In this document: positions 1 to 6,888 of the stretch, piece by piece
How the letters are laid out: each line of letters starts with the position of its first letter
Numbering within the stretch: position 1 is the first letter of the stretch
NCBI RefSeq assembly: GCF_004331175.1
Contig: NZ_SJOD01000003.1
Location: 1 to 64,000 of the forward strand
Length of the DNA stretch: 64,000 bases
Direction of reading: 5' to 3'
Source of the DNA: Acinetobacter sp. ANC 4178
GTDB lineage: Bacteria > Pseudomonadota > Gammaproteobacteria > Pseudomonadales > Moraxellaceae
The notes under the pieces: model-generated
What the model was told of the DNA's origin: nothing
The model's database searches: none
The model's input: only the letters and a program-made list of their open reading frames with translations
Translations under genes and position numbers: made by a program

Positions 1-600
1 AAAGCTCAACAAGCCGATGCTGCCACAAAAGCTAAAGCGCAAGCGGATGCTACTGCAAAAGCTAAAGCACAAGCGGATGCTGCTGCGAAAGCCAAGGCAC
101 AAGCTGATGCTGCCGCCAAAGCCAAAACTCAGGCGGATGCCGCTGCAAAAGCCAAAGCACAGGCGGATGCTACTGCAAAAGCCAAGGCACAAGCGGATGC
201 CGCTGCAAAAGCCAAAGCACAAGCCGATGCTGCTGCAAAAGCCAAAGCTCAGGCAGATGCTGCTATAAAAGCCAAGGCACAAGCGGATGCCGCTGCAAAA
301 GCCAAAGCACAAGCCGATGCCGCTGCAAAAGCCAAGGCACAAGCGGATGCTGCTGCGAAAGCCAAAGCGCAAGCAGATGCCGCTGCAAAAGCCAAGGCAC
401 AAGCCGATGCCGCTGCAAAAGCCAAGGCACAAGCGGATGCTGCTGCGAAAGCCAAAGCGCAAGCAGATGCCGCTGCAAAAGCCAAGGCACAAGCGGATGC
501 CGCTGCAAAAGCCAAAGCACAAGCGGATGCCGCTGCAAAAGCCAAAGCACAAGCCGATGCTGCTGCAAAAGCCAAAGCTCAGGCAGATGCTGCTAAAGCA
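1..600 (+). repeat. 30-bp tandem repeat array inside tolA (about 20 units)
   Basis: The sequence repeats with a 30-base period encoding the decapeptide A-A-K-A-K-A-Q-A-D-A with small variations (A/T at one position, synonymous third-base changes). About 20 units are visible and the array continues past the left edge. Units fall into a few near-identical subtypes, which suggests expansion by recombination or slippage. Unit number sets the length of the TolA helix. Confidence 0.9.
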
Positions 601-981
601 GCTAAAGCACAAGCCGATGCGGATGCAAAAGAACGTGCTGAAGCAGAAGCCAAAGCCTCAGCTGCGAAGAAAGCTGCGGAAGAAGCTGCCAATAAAAAAG
701 CCGAAGCAAAACGTATTGCCTCTACAGCAAAACGAGACTTTGAAAACAAAGTGAAACGTGCTTGGAATCCACCTGCAAGCGCATCTGGTCAGAAAGCCAG
801 TGCTCGAGTTACCTTAAGTGAGAGTGGTTCAGTTTTATCCGTTGTCGTCAATGCAAGCGACCCAGATATGAAAGCCAGTGTGGAAGCAGCGGTTCGTGCA
901 GCAGCACCTTATCCTATGCCTTCAGACCCTGATGCACGGCGTGAAGCGCGCACATTTACCTCATCTTTTAGTGCTCAATAA
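1..981 (+). CDS. tolA: Cell envelope integrity protein TolA, C-terminal part (cut by left edge)
   Basis: TolA is the inner-membrane-anchored, periplasm-spanning link of the Tol-Pal system; it couples TolQR proton-motive energy to TolB/Pal at the outer membrane. The frame is open from base 1 with no start, so the N-terminal membrane anchor lies outside the window. The visible part is about 200 residues of Ala/Lys/Gln/Asp decapeptide repeats (domain II, long helix), a charged A/K/E/R stretch, and a compact C-terminal domain of about 90 residues (AWNPP, VTLSESGSVLSV, AVRAAAPYPMP) typical of TolA domain III. tolB and pal follow on the same strand, which supports the call. The repeat creates spurious open frames on both strands. 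Confidence 0.93.
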   Translation, partial: KAQQADAATKAKAQADATAKAKAQADAAAKAKAQADAAAKAKTQADAAAKAKAQADATAKAKAQADAAAKAKAQADAAAKAKAQADAAIKAKAQADAAAKAKAQADAAAKAKAQADAAAKAKAQADAAAKAKAQADAAAKAKAQADAAAKAKAQADAAAKAKAQADAAAKAKAQADAAAKAKAQADAAAKAKAQADAAKAAKAQADADAKERAEAEAKASAAKKAAEEAANKKAEAKRIASTAKRDFENKVKRAWNPPASASGQKASARVTLSESGSVLSVVVNASDPDMKASVEAAVRAAAPYPMPSDPDARREARTFTSSFSAQ

Positions 982-985
982 TCAC

Positions 986-1012
986 AATCGCCATGCCAAA
1001 CGCATGGCGATT
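986..1012 (+). other. Perfect hairpin in the tolA-tolB spacer
   Basis: An 11-bp perfect stem (AATCGCCATGC / GCATGGCGATT) with a 5-base loop starts 4 bases after the tolA stop. It lacks a proper T tract, so it is more likely an mRNA-processing or partial-termination element than a full terminator. Confidence 0.55.
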
Positions 1013-1137
1013 AAGCATTTTCACAGTGTTATAACAGTTTAGCCATAATGTAATACTTTAAATCATGCAAATTCATGCCATTATGTTAGGCAATTTCACA
1101 CAACCCACAAAGACTGACGTTTCAGAGTATACAGCGA

Positions 1138-2424
1138 ATGATGGAAAATACGCGTAAACATCTGCTTGGTTTGGCAATCATGACGGCTCTTATGCCGCTA
1201 CTGGTTCAAACCAGCCATGCACAACTTCATTTAGAAATTGCAAAGGCACCTGAGCAAGCCCCTAAAATTGCGATTATTCCATTTAGTAATGATCAAACCA
1301 TTTATTCTATTGTTGAAAATGACTTGAATCGTTCAGGAAAATTCAGCAGTGCATCGCAAAACTTACCTGCAAGCGCAAGTATGAATAATCCCAATGCTGC
1401 TGCATGGCAATCTGCTGGCGTTCCTTATGTTGTCACAGGGGAAATTAAACAAAATGCTGCGGGAAGTTACGAAGTTCACTACCAACTTTATGACATTCAA
1501 AAACAACAATATCTGCTGAATGAATTATTGACCGTACCCACCTCACGCGTACGTCAAGCCGCACATATGATCAGTGATGCTATTTACCAAGCATTGACGG
1601 GCATTCAAGGGGATTTTAGTGGACGTATTGCCTATGTCCTCCGTAACCCTGCAACACCTGAGCAACGTTATACTTTACAGATTGCAGATACAGATGGTGA
1701 ACAGCCTAAAACTATTCTCACCTCGCGTGATCCAATCTTATCTCCTGCGTGGACTCCTGATGCACAAAAAATTGCGTATGTGTCATTTGAAAGCAAACGT
1801 CCTGCAATTTATGTACAAGATTTAGCCACAGGTCAACGCGAAAAACTGGCGAGCTTCCGTGGCTTAAATGGTGCACCAAGTTTCTCTCCAGATGGCAAAT
1901 CCATGTTATTTACTGCATCTATGCATGGTAATCCAGAAATTTATCAAATGGATTTAAATACGCGTCAGTTACAACGCATGACCAATGACAGTGCAATTGA
2001 TACCGAAGCACGTTATGCACCTGATGGTAAATCCTTTATTTTCACTTCAGACCGTGGTGGATCACCACAAATTTACCGTTATAGCTTCGCAGATGGCAGT
2101 AGCAAGCGGATTACCTTCCGTGGTGCATTCAACGCACGCGGTACTTTAAGTGCTGATGGTCAAAAAGTGGCATTGGTGCATCGTCCAAGTGGCAGCAGCT
2201 ACAAAGTTGCAATTCAAGACATTAATACGGGGATCACCAATATTCTGACCCCAACCAGTCTAGACGAATCCCCAAGCTTCTCACCAAATGGGCAAATGGT
2301 GGTTTATGCCACTCGTGAAGATAACCGTGGCTTGCTTTCTATTATGTCGGTCGATGGTCGTTTCCGTATGAATTTACCAAGTGAACAAGGCGAAGTTCGT
2401 GAACCCGCTTGGGCACCTAAATAA
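1138..2424 (+). CDS. tolB: Tol-Pal system beta-propeller protein TolB
   Basis: Periplasmic TolB links TolA to the lipoprotein Pal and is needed for outer-membrane constriction at division. The 428-residue product has a Sec signal peptide (Lys near the N-terminus, hydrophobic core, cleavage after S-H-A at about residue 28). An N-terminal alpha/beta domain follows, then a series of PD40-type propeller repeats of the form SPAWTPDAQKIAYVS / PSFSPDGKSMLFTA / ARYAPDGKSFIFTS. Its length matches the family. It sits between tolA and pal. There is no clear Shine-Dalgarno before the two adjacent ATG codons, 1138 and 1141, and either could be used. Confidence 0.96.
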   Translation: MMENTRKHLLGLAIMTALMPLLVQTSHAQLHLEIAKAPEQAPKIAIIPFSNDQTIYSIVENDLNRSGKFSSASQNLPASASMNNPNAAAWQSAGVPYVVTGEIKQNAAGSYEVHYQLYDIQKQQYLLNELLTVPTSRVRQAAHMISDAIYQALTGIQGDFSGRIAYVLRNPATPEQRYTLQIADTDGEQPKTILTSRDPILSPAWTPDAQKIAYVSFESKRPAIYVQDLATGQREKLASFRGLNGAPSFSPDGKSMLFTASMHGNPEIYQMDLNTRQLQRMTNDSAIDTEARYAPDGKSFIFTSDRGGSPQIYRYSFADGSSKRITFRGAFNARGTLSADGQKVALVHRPSGSSYKVAIQDINTGITNILTPTSLDESPSFSPNGQMVVYATREDNRGLLSIMSVDGRFRMNLPSEQGEVREPAWAPK

Positions 2425-2456
2425 TTTTTTAAAAATCAATCTTTATGGAGATGAAG

Positions 2457-3029
2457 ATGAACGCTATTAAACTATTAGTTTTACCTGTTTTGGCTTCAGC
2501 CTTAATTATGACTGGCTGTGCTAGCCGTAAACCAGCAGCCGAAATACAAACAGGTCAAACACCAAATTCTGCGGGCACAACAGTCAGCACTGAAGGATTA
2601 AGTGAAGATGCTGCGTTAAATGCGCAGAATCTTGCAGGTGCATCTTCAAAGGGTGTTACAGCTGCAAACAAAGCATTTTTAGCGAAACGTGCGGTGCATT
2701 TTGACTACGACAGTAGTGATCTTTCAAATGAAGACTACCAAACACTTCAAGCTCACGCGCAGTTCCTTATGGCAAATGCAAATTCGAAAGTTGCATTAAC
2801 TGGTCATACTGATGAACGTGGCACACGTGAATACAATATGGCATTGGGTGAGCGTCGTGCCAAAGCAGTAGAAAGCTTCTTAATCACCAATGGTGTAAGC
2901 CCGACTCAATTAGAAGCTGTTAGCTATGGTAAAGAAATGCCAATTAATGCAGGGCATGATGAAAATGCGTGGAAAGAAAACCGCCGCGTAGAAATCAACT
3001 ATGAAGCTGTGCCGCCTTTATTAAAATAA
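2457..3029 (+). CDS. pal: Peptidoglycan-associated outer-membrane lipoprotein Pal
   Basis: Pal anchors the outer membrane to peptidoglycan and binds TolB. The product has a lipoprotein signal (lipobox I-M-T-G-C, Cys about residue 21), a flexible linker, and a C-terminal OmpA-like domain with the peptidoglycan-binding segments FDYDSSDLS and TGHTDERGTREYN. Three in-frame ATG codons exist (2445, 2451, 2457). I chose 2457 because GGAG lies 6 bases upstream of it and not at a useful distance from the others. It follows tolB by about 30 bases, so the two are probably cotranscribed, and it ends at a strong terminator. Confidence 0.96.
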   Translation: MNAIKLLVLPVLASALIMTGCASRKPAAEIQTGQTPNSAGTTVSTEGLSEDAALNAQNLAGASSKGVTAANKAFLAKRAVHFDYDSSDLSNEDYQTLQAHAQFLMANANSKVALTGHTDERGTREYNMALGERRAKAVESFLITNGVSPTQLEAVSYGKEMPINAGHDENAWKENRRVEINYEAVPPLLK

Positions 3030-3045
3030 GCTTGTCTACAGACAT

Positions 3046-3080
3046 AAAAAAAGCGCTTTAAAAATTAAAGCGCTTTTTTT
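3046..3080. terminator. Bidirectional intrinsic terminator after pal
   Basis: Stem AAAGCGCTTTAA / TTAAAGCGCTTT flanked by A and T runs. It lies between the convergent pal and the minus-strand gene at 3086-3280 and can serve both. Confidence 0.85.
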
Positions 3081-3085
3081 ATGGG

Positions 3086-3280
3086 CTAAGCAGGTTTGTG
3101 CTCATCTTCTTCATGTTCATGCTGCATGGACTCAATCAAATCATGCTTATTGAAATCCTTATATTCAGGCTTGGCTTCATATTCTTTCCAAGCTTCTTTT
3201 ACCTTTTCAGGACTAATATCATCTAAACTAATGCCTTCATTTTCTGTTGGCATCGCATCAAACTTTTGCGTTGTCATCAT
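3086..3280 (-). CDS. Small acidic hypothetical protein
   Basis: Product of 64 residues, very rich in Glu, Asp, Lys and His, ending in a His/Glu/Asp-rich tail (HEHEEDEH). It has no signal peptide or membrane segment and is likely a soluble cytosolic protein. A good ribosome site (GGGAGAA) precedes two consecutive ATG codons; the second, at 3277, has the better spacing. It ends at the terminator shared with pal. I do not recognise the family. The clean RBS and terminator argue that it is real. Confidence 0.65.
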   Translation of the reverse strand: MMTTQKFDAMPTENEGISLDDISPEKVKEAWKEYEAKPEYKDFNKHDLIESMQHEHEEDEHKPA

Positions 3281-3459
3281 TCTTCTCCCACATTCTTCTT
3301 CATCCTTCCCATCAACATAGCACTATCCCTAAAAGTTGCAAGGGTAAAATCAAGCCAAATAATCGAGTTTAATTTTTCTTTTGCGGCATTCTCATCTAAA
3401 CTAGCTGTCTAAATTTTTTTTGCTCAATTTGATTGGTTTTCACTCGGAGTTTTCCTGCC

Positions 3460-4434
3460 ATGGCATACCTCACCCTTTCCCAATTCTTAGAACAACAAAC
3501 TGGGAATCTTACACCTGAACTTGCAAAAGTCATTGATACTATTGCAAATACGTGTAAAACCATTGATCAAGCTTTACAAAAAGGCGCGCTTGCTGGGGTA
3601 TTGGGCAGTGCTGAAAATGAAAATGTGCAAGGTGAAGAACAGAAAAAACTGGATGTGATTTCAAATGACTATTTAATTGACGCATTAAAAATTCATCCAC
3701 ATGTGGGTGGTTTAGCTTCGGAAGAATTAGACGACTTTACTCCTGCCCAAGAAAATGGTGAATATTTAGTGTTATTTGATCCACTTGATGGTTCAAGCAA
3801 CATCGACATTAACATGTGCGTAGGTACTATTTTCTCAATCTTGCCTGCAAAAAATGCAGTGACTCAGTCAGCAGATTTCATGCAGGCAGGCACTCAGCAA
3901 GTTGCTGCGGGTTATGTGCTTTATGGTCCATCAACCATGTTGGCATTAACAGTCGGTGCGGGTACGGTATTCTTTACCTTTGACCCAGAAACTCAACAAT
4001 TCTTACTCACCTCTGAAAATATTCAAGTCGCAGCAGATACCAAAGAATATGCTATTAACTCATCAAACCAACGTCACTGGGAAAACCCAGTAAAACGTTA
4101 TATTGAAGAACTTCTTGCAGGTAAAACAGGCCCACGTGAGAAAGACTTCAACATGCGTTGGGTTGCATGTATGGTTGGCGACATTCACCGCATCCTTTGC
4201 CGTAGCGGTATTTTCATGTATCCATACGATCTTAAAGATCCGAAAAAAGCAGGTCGCCTGCGTTTGATGTATGAAGCAAACCCTATGAGTATGCTGATTG
4301 AACAAGCTGGCGGTGCATCTACCACAGGTCGCGTTCGTATTCTTGACATTGAACCAACTGACCTACACCAACGTGTCCCTGTGATTATTGGTTCTAAAAA
4401 CGAAGTCAATTTAGTGACTGGCTACCACAACTAA
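3460..4434 (+). CDS. fbp: Fructose-1,6-bisphosphatase, class I
   Basis: Hydrolyses fructose 1,6-bisphosphate to fructose 6-phosphate, the committed gluconeogenic step. The 324-residue product carries the class I active-site signature [10 protein letters not shown] (about residues 107-116), the metal-binding EELDD segment before it, and the C-terminal sugar-phosphate pocket ([18 protein letters not shown]). The frame could be extended upstream to a TTG, but the ATG at 3460 has CGGAG about 10 bases upstream and matches the family start. The gene appears monocistronic. Acinetobacter relies on gluconeogenesis when growing on organic acids. Confidence 0.96.
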   Translation: MAYLTLSQFLEQQTGNLTPELAKVIDTIANTCKTIDQALQKGALAGVLGSAENENVQGEEQKKLDVISNDYLIDALKIHPHVGGLASEELDDFTPAQENGEYLVLFDPLDGSSNIDINMCVGTIFSILPAKNAVTQSADFMQAGTQQVAAGYVLYGPSTMLALTVGAGTVFFTFDPETQQFLLTSENIQVAADTKEYAINSSNQRHWENPVKRYIEELLAGKTGPREKDFNMRWVACMVGDIHRILCRSGIFMYPYDLKDPKKAGRLRLMYEANPMSMLIEQAGGASTTGRVRILDIEPTDLHQRVPVIIGSKNEVNLVTGYHN

Positions 4435-4445
4435 TTTTTTTTTAA

Positions 4446-4477
4446 ATGCGCATAGCCATCTAACGCGTTATGCGCAT
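4446..4477 (+). other. Inverted repeat just upstream of the RNA methyltransferase start
   Basis: Perfect 9-bp arms ATGCGCATA / TATGCGCAT separated by 14 bases, lying between the fbp stop and the next start codon. There is a T run before it, so it may help terminate antisense transcription or occlude translation of the downstream gene. Confidence 0.5.
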
Positions 4478-4488
4478 GAGTCTCCTCC

Positions 4489-5265
4489 ATGTCCATTATT
4501 TTCCTTGAATCAAAAGACAACCCAAAGATTAAACATCTCCGTGGTTTAATAGAGCAAAGTAGCTACCGTAAAAAGCAAGGTCAAACCGTGCTTGAAGGGA
4601 CACACTTAGGCTTAGCTTGGGTTGAAAAAAAGAAGAAACTCAATTCCATTTTCACCACTGAAAATGCACTCGAACACCCTGATATTTGCGATATTTTAGA
4701 TGAATATGAAGGTGCTGTTTTTGTCATTGCTGAAAGCCTATATCGTGACTTAAGCACATTGGGAACCACTTTGCCCTTCTTGGCAGTTGTAGACTTACCA
4801 AGTTCAAGCCAAAGTGTAGACTTTAGCTTGGATACCTTGATTTTGGAAAATATTCAAGATCCAGGCAATGTAGGCACACTACTTCGCTCTGCTGCGGCAG
4901 CTGGTATCAAGCAAGTTATTTGTACCAAAGGTTCTGCAGCACTCTGGTCACCACGTGTATTACGTGCAGGCATGGGTGCACACTTCTCACTCAACACCTA
5001 CGAAAACGTTGCCATCGAAGATGTACTCGACCGCTTTGAAATTCCAGTGTATGTGACCAGCTCGCATCAAGCGGAAAGTTTATATCAAAAAGATTTAACA
5101 CAAGCTTGTGTCTGGATCTTAGGTAATGAAGGCCAAGGGGTTTCTGACTTTGCTTTAGCACATGCTCAAGCACTGAGCATTCCACAGCCAGGCGGTCAAG
5201 AATCTCTCAATGTCGCTATTGCGGGTTCAATCTGCTTTTTTGAAATGGTTCGTCAACGCATCTAA
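4489..5265 (+). CDS. TrmH/SpoU-family RNA 2'-O-methyltransferase
   Basis: Predicted S-adenosylmethionine-dependent RNA ribose methyltransferase of the SPOUT class. The 258-residue product has an N-terminal substrate-binding domain (about residues 1-100). The SpoU catalytic domain follows with motif 1 (LENIQDPGNVGTLLRSAAAAG), motif 2 (WILGNEGQG, about 209-217) and motif 3 (IPQPGGQESLNVAIAGS), all needed for the knotted SAM site. The exact target (23S rRNA or tRNA) cannot be read from sequence. The start lacks a purine-rich ribosome site and is preceded instead by CTCCTCC and an inverted repeat. Confidence 0.88.
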   Translation: MSIIFLESKDNPKIKHLRGLIEQSSYRKKQGQTVLEGTHLGLAWVEKKKKLNSIFTTENALEHPDICDILDEYEGAVFVIAESLYRDLSTLGTTLPFLAVVDLPSSSQSVDFSLDTLILENIQDPGNVGTLLRSAAAAGIKQVICTKGSAALWSPRVLRAGMGAHFSLNTYENVAIEDVLDRFEIPVYVTSSHQAESLYQKDLTQACVWILGNEGQGVSDFALAHAQALSIPQPGGQESLNVAIAGSICFFEMVRQRI

Positions 5266-5402
5266 TACACTTTTTATTTTAAATTGTCGTGCCCAATTTC
5301 AAAAATAGATTACACTTGAAAAAATAATAACGGGTATTGTCAACCAAACCATTATTTCCAACGTTATTAAGGATATGTATTGGAAATAATGGTGATGATC
5401 CA

Positions 5403-6038
5403 ATGACAGGGTTTTCCATCTCTATGGATTTAGCGCCGAAACAGTCTCAGCCTGAAAATTTAAGTGCTTTAAAAAGTACGGCTGAACAACGTCTAAAGAA
5501 TTTTATGCAAGACGTTACTGGGCGCGCACTCGTAATGATGGAAAATGCAACGCAAGGACAACAAGGCATCGCAATGGATCTGGTCCAAGAAGCCTTTATT
5601 TCTTTGCATAAATCCTATTCTGAAAAATCAACTGAAGAATGGTATCCCCTGTTTTACACCATTTTAAATAACAAACTGCAAGATTGGCGTCGTAAAGAAG
5701 TTCGTCGCTCTCAACCTTTTTCATTTTTTAAAAAGGTGAGTCTAGATGAAGATGATCTTGAAATTCAGGATGTTATTGATGAAACAACCCCTAGCCCACT
5801 TGAGTTTCTGGATCAGGCAGTCACAATTGAAGAAATTCAAGCTGCGATTCGCCAACTACCAGTTCGTCAGCAGCAAGCGTTTATGCTTCGGGCTTGGGAA
5901 GGATTTGACACACAAACGACTGCCCAAATTATGAATTGTAGTGAAGGCAGTGTAAAAACCCATTATCATCGCGCGATTCAAGGTTTGCGGTCTGCGTTAT
6001 CGCACATGAATCCATATTCGGGAGGGTCATCTGAATGA
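5403..6038 (+). CDS. RNA polymerase sigma-70 family (ECF-like) factor
   Basis: Alternative sigma factor, 211 residues from the chosen ATG. Region 2 is visible (ALVMMENATQ..QEAFISLHKSY..PLFYTILNNKLQDWRRKEVRR). Region 4 is visible (IRQLPVRQQQAFMLRAWEGFDTQ, then the helix-turn-helix TAQIMNCSEGSVKTHYHRA). The frame runs upstream to a TTG at 5337, but that extension looks non-conserved; the ATG at 5403 is preferred although its ribosome site is weak. The stop overlaps the next gene (ATGA), so translation is likely coupled to a small membrane protein that may act as anti-sigma factor. No classical rseA/rseB genes are adjacent. Confidence 0.88.
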   Translation: MTGFSISMDLAPKQSQPENLSALKSTAEQRLKNFMQDVTGRALVMMENATQGQQGIAMDLVQEAFISLHKSYSEKSTEEWYPLFYTILNNKLQDWRRKEVRRSQPFSFFKKVSLDEDDLEIQDVIDETTPSPLEFLDQAVTIEEIQAAIRQLPVRQQQAFMLRAWEGFDTQTTAQIMNCSEGSVKTHYHRAIQGLRSALSHMNPYSGGSSE

Positions 6039-6355
6039 AACAAGATGATTTCTTAAAACAAGTCTCTTCCAAACTTGACGGTCTTGCTCAGCAGCATAAG
6101 GCAAAACCTGTCGTGATGAATCATGTTCTGGATCATATCCAGCAGCAAAAATCATCACGCTTTGTCTATTTCAAAATGACTGGGTTTGCTCTGGCAGCGG
6201 CAATTGCAGGAATTGTGGTTTTACCAAATTCTATCGACCTGTCTGAAAAACCACAGAATCAAGTTGTAGTAACACCAAAACTCTCTCCACAGATGGTTGA
6301 GGATTTGGAAATGTTAATGGTTTTAGGTGAGGACAAGGTTCCACATGGCAGCTAG
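6035..6355 (+). CDS. Small membrane protein, candidate anti-sigma factor
   Basis: Product of 106 residues overlapping the sigma gene by 4 bases. About 45 hydrophilic residues precede a single transmembrane segment (MTGFALAAAIAGIVVLP), followed by a short periplasmic tail. This N-in topology with a soluble segment facing the cytoplasm is what a minimal anti-sigma factor shows. No ZAS zinc motif (HxxxCxxC) is present, so the assignment rests on position and topology. It overlaps the next gene by 11 bases. Confidence 0.7.
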   Translation: MKQDDFLKQVSSKLDGLAQQHKAKPVVMNHVLDHIQQQKSSRFVYFKMTGFALAAAIAGIVVLPNSIDLSEKPQNQVVVTPKLSPQMVEDLEMLMVLGEDKVPHGS

Positions 6356-6749
6356 ACGGTTAGCTTTTGCTTTTTGTGCACTCGGTTTCTTGCAAACAAG
6401 TTTTGCAGGTTTTGAACGTTTTTGGATTTTTTCTAAAGATGCCAATACTCAAGTGGCTGAAACGTGGGAAACGCTTTCAGAGCAAGAACAGCGTGCATTA
6501 ATCAAACGTTATCAATCCCTTAAAGAAATCCCTGATGAACAAAGCAACAGCTTACAACAACGTATGGACTGGTTTACGCAATTACCTGAACAAGAAAAAC
6601 AGAAAATGCGGGAAACTTGGCAACAAATGAGTAGCCAAGAACGTAATGATTTGCGCGCACGCATGCAAAAAGCGACACCCGAAGAACGTATTACCATACG
6701 TGAAGAATATATGAATAAATACCTACATCACACCAGTGAACAGCATTAA
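6345..6749 (+). CDS. DUF3106-type exported protein
   Basis: Product of 134 residues with a signal peptide (MAARRLAFAFCALGFLQTSFA). The rest is helical and built from repeated WxxLSEQEQRAL / WFTQLPEQEKQKMRETWQQMSSQERNDLRARMQ units, characteristic of DUF3106, a family often next to sigma and anti-sigma genes. The start at 6345 has AAGG 6 bases upstream. The frame also extends 18 bases further, inside the preceding gene, without an RBS. It is probably periplasmic, and its place as third gene suggests a role in sensing envelope state for the sigma factor. Confidence 0.82.
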   Translation: MAARRLAFAFCALGFLQTSFAGFERFWIFSKDANTQVAETWETLSEQEQRALIKRYQSLKEIPDEQSNSLQQRMDWFTQLPEQEKQKMRETWQQMSSQERNDLRARMQKATPEERITIREEYMNKYLHHTSEQH

Positions 6750-6780
6750 TAGCCACTTATACCAATCTCAATTGCCATAT

Positions 6781-6818
6781 AAAAAGCCAATCTACAATAT
6801 ACGTAGGATTGGCTTTTT
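6781..6818. terminator. Bidirectional intrinsic terminator
   Basis: Long stem AAAAAGCCAATC(C)TAC / GTAGGATTGGCTTTTT with a short AT loop. It lies between the convergent sigma operon and the CSLREA gene pair and can end both transcripts. Confidence 0.85.
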
Positions 6819-6888
6819 AGCTTTCTATTTAGCGTTTTAATATTAACTTCATCATGACTCAATGAAGTTCATATTCATGCTTAATTCA

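Noticed and set aside
17..754. Long open frames in other frames and on the minus strand across the tolA repeats
   Set aside because: They are by-products of the 30-base period, which keeps every frame open; only frame 1 continues into the TolA C-terminal domain.
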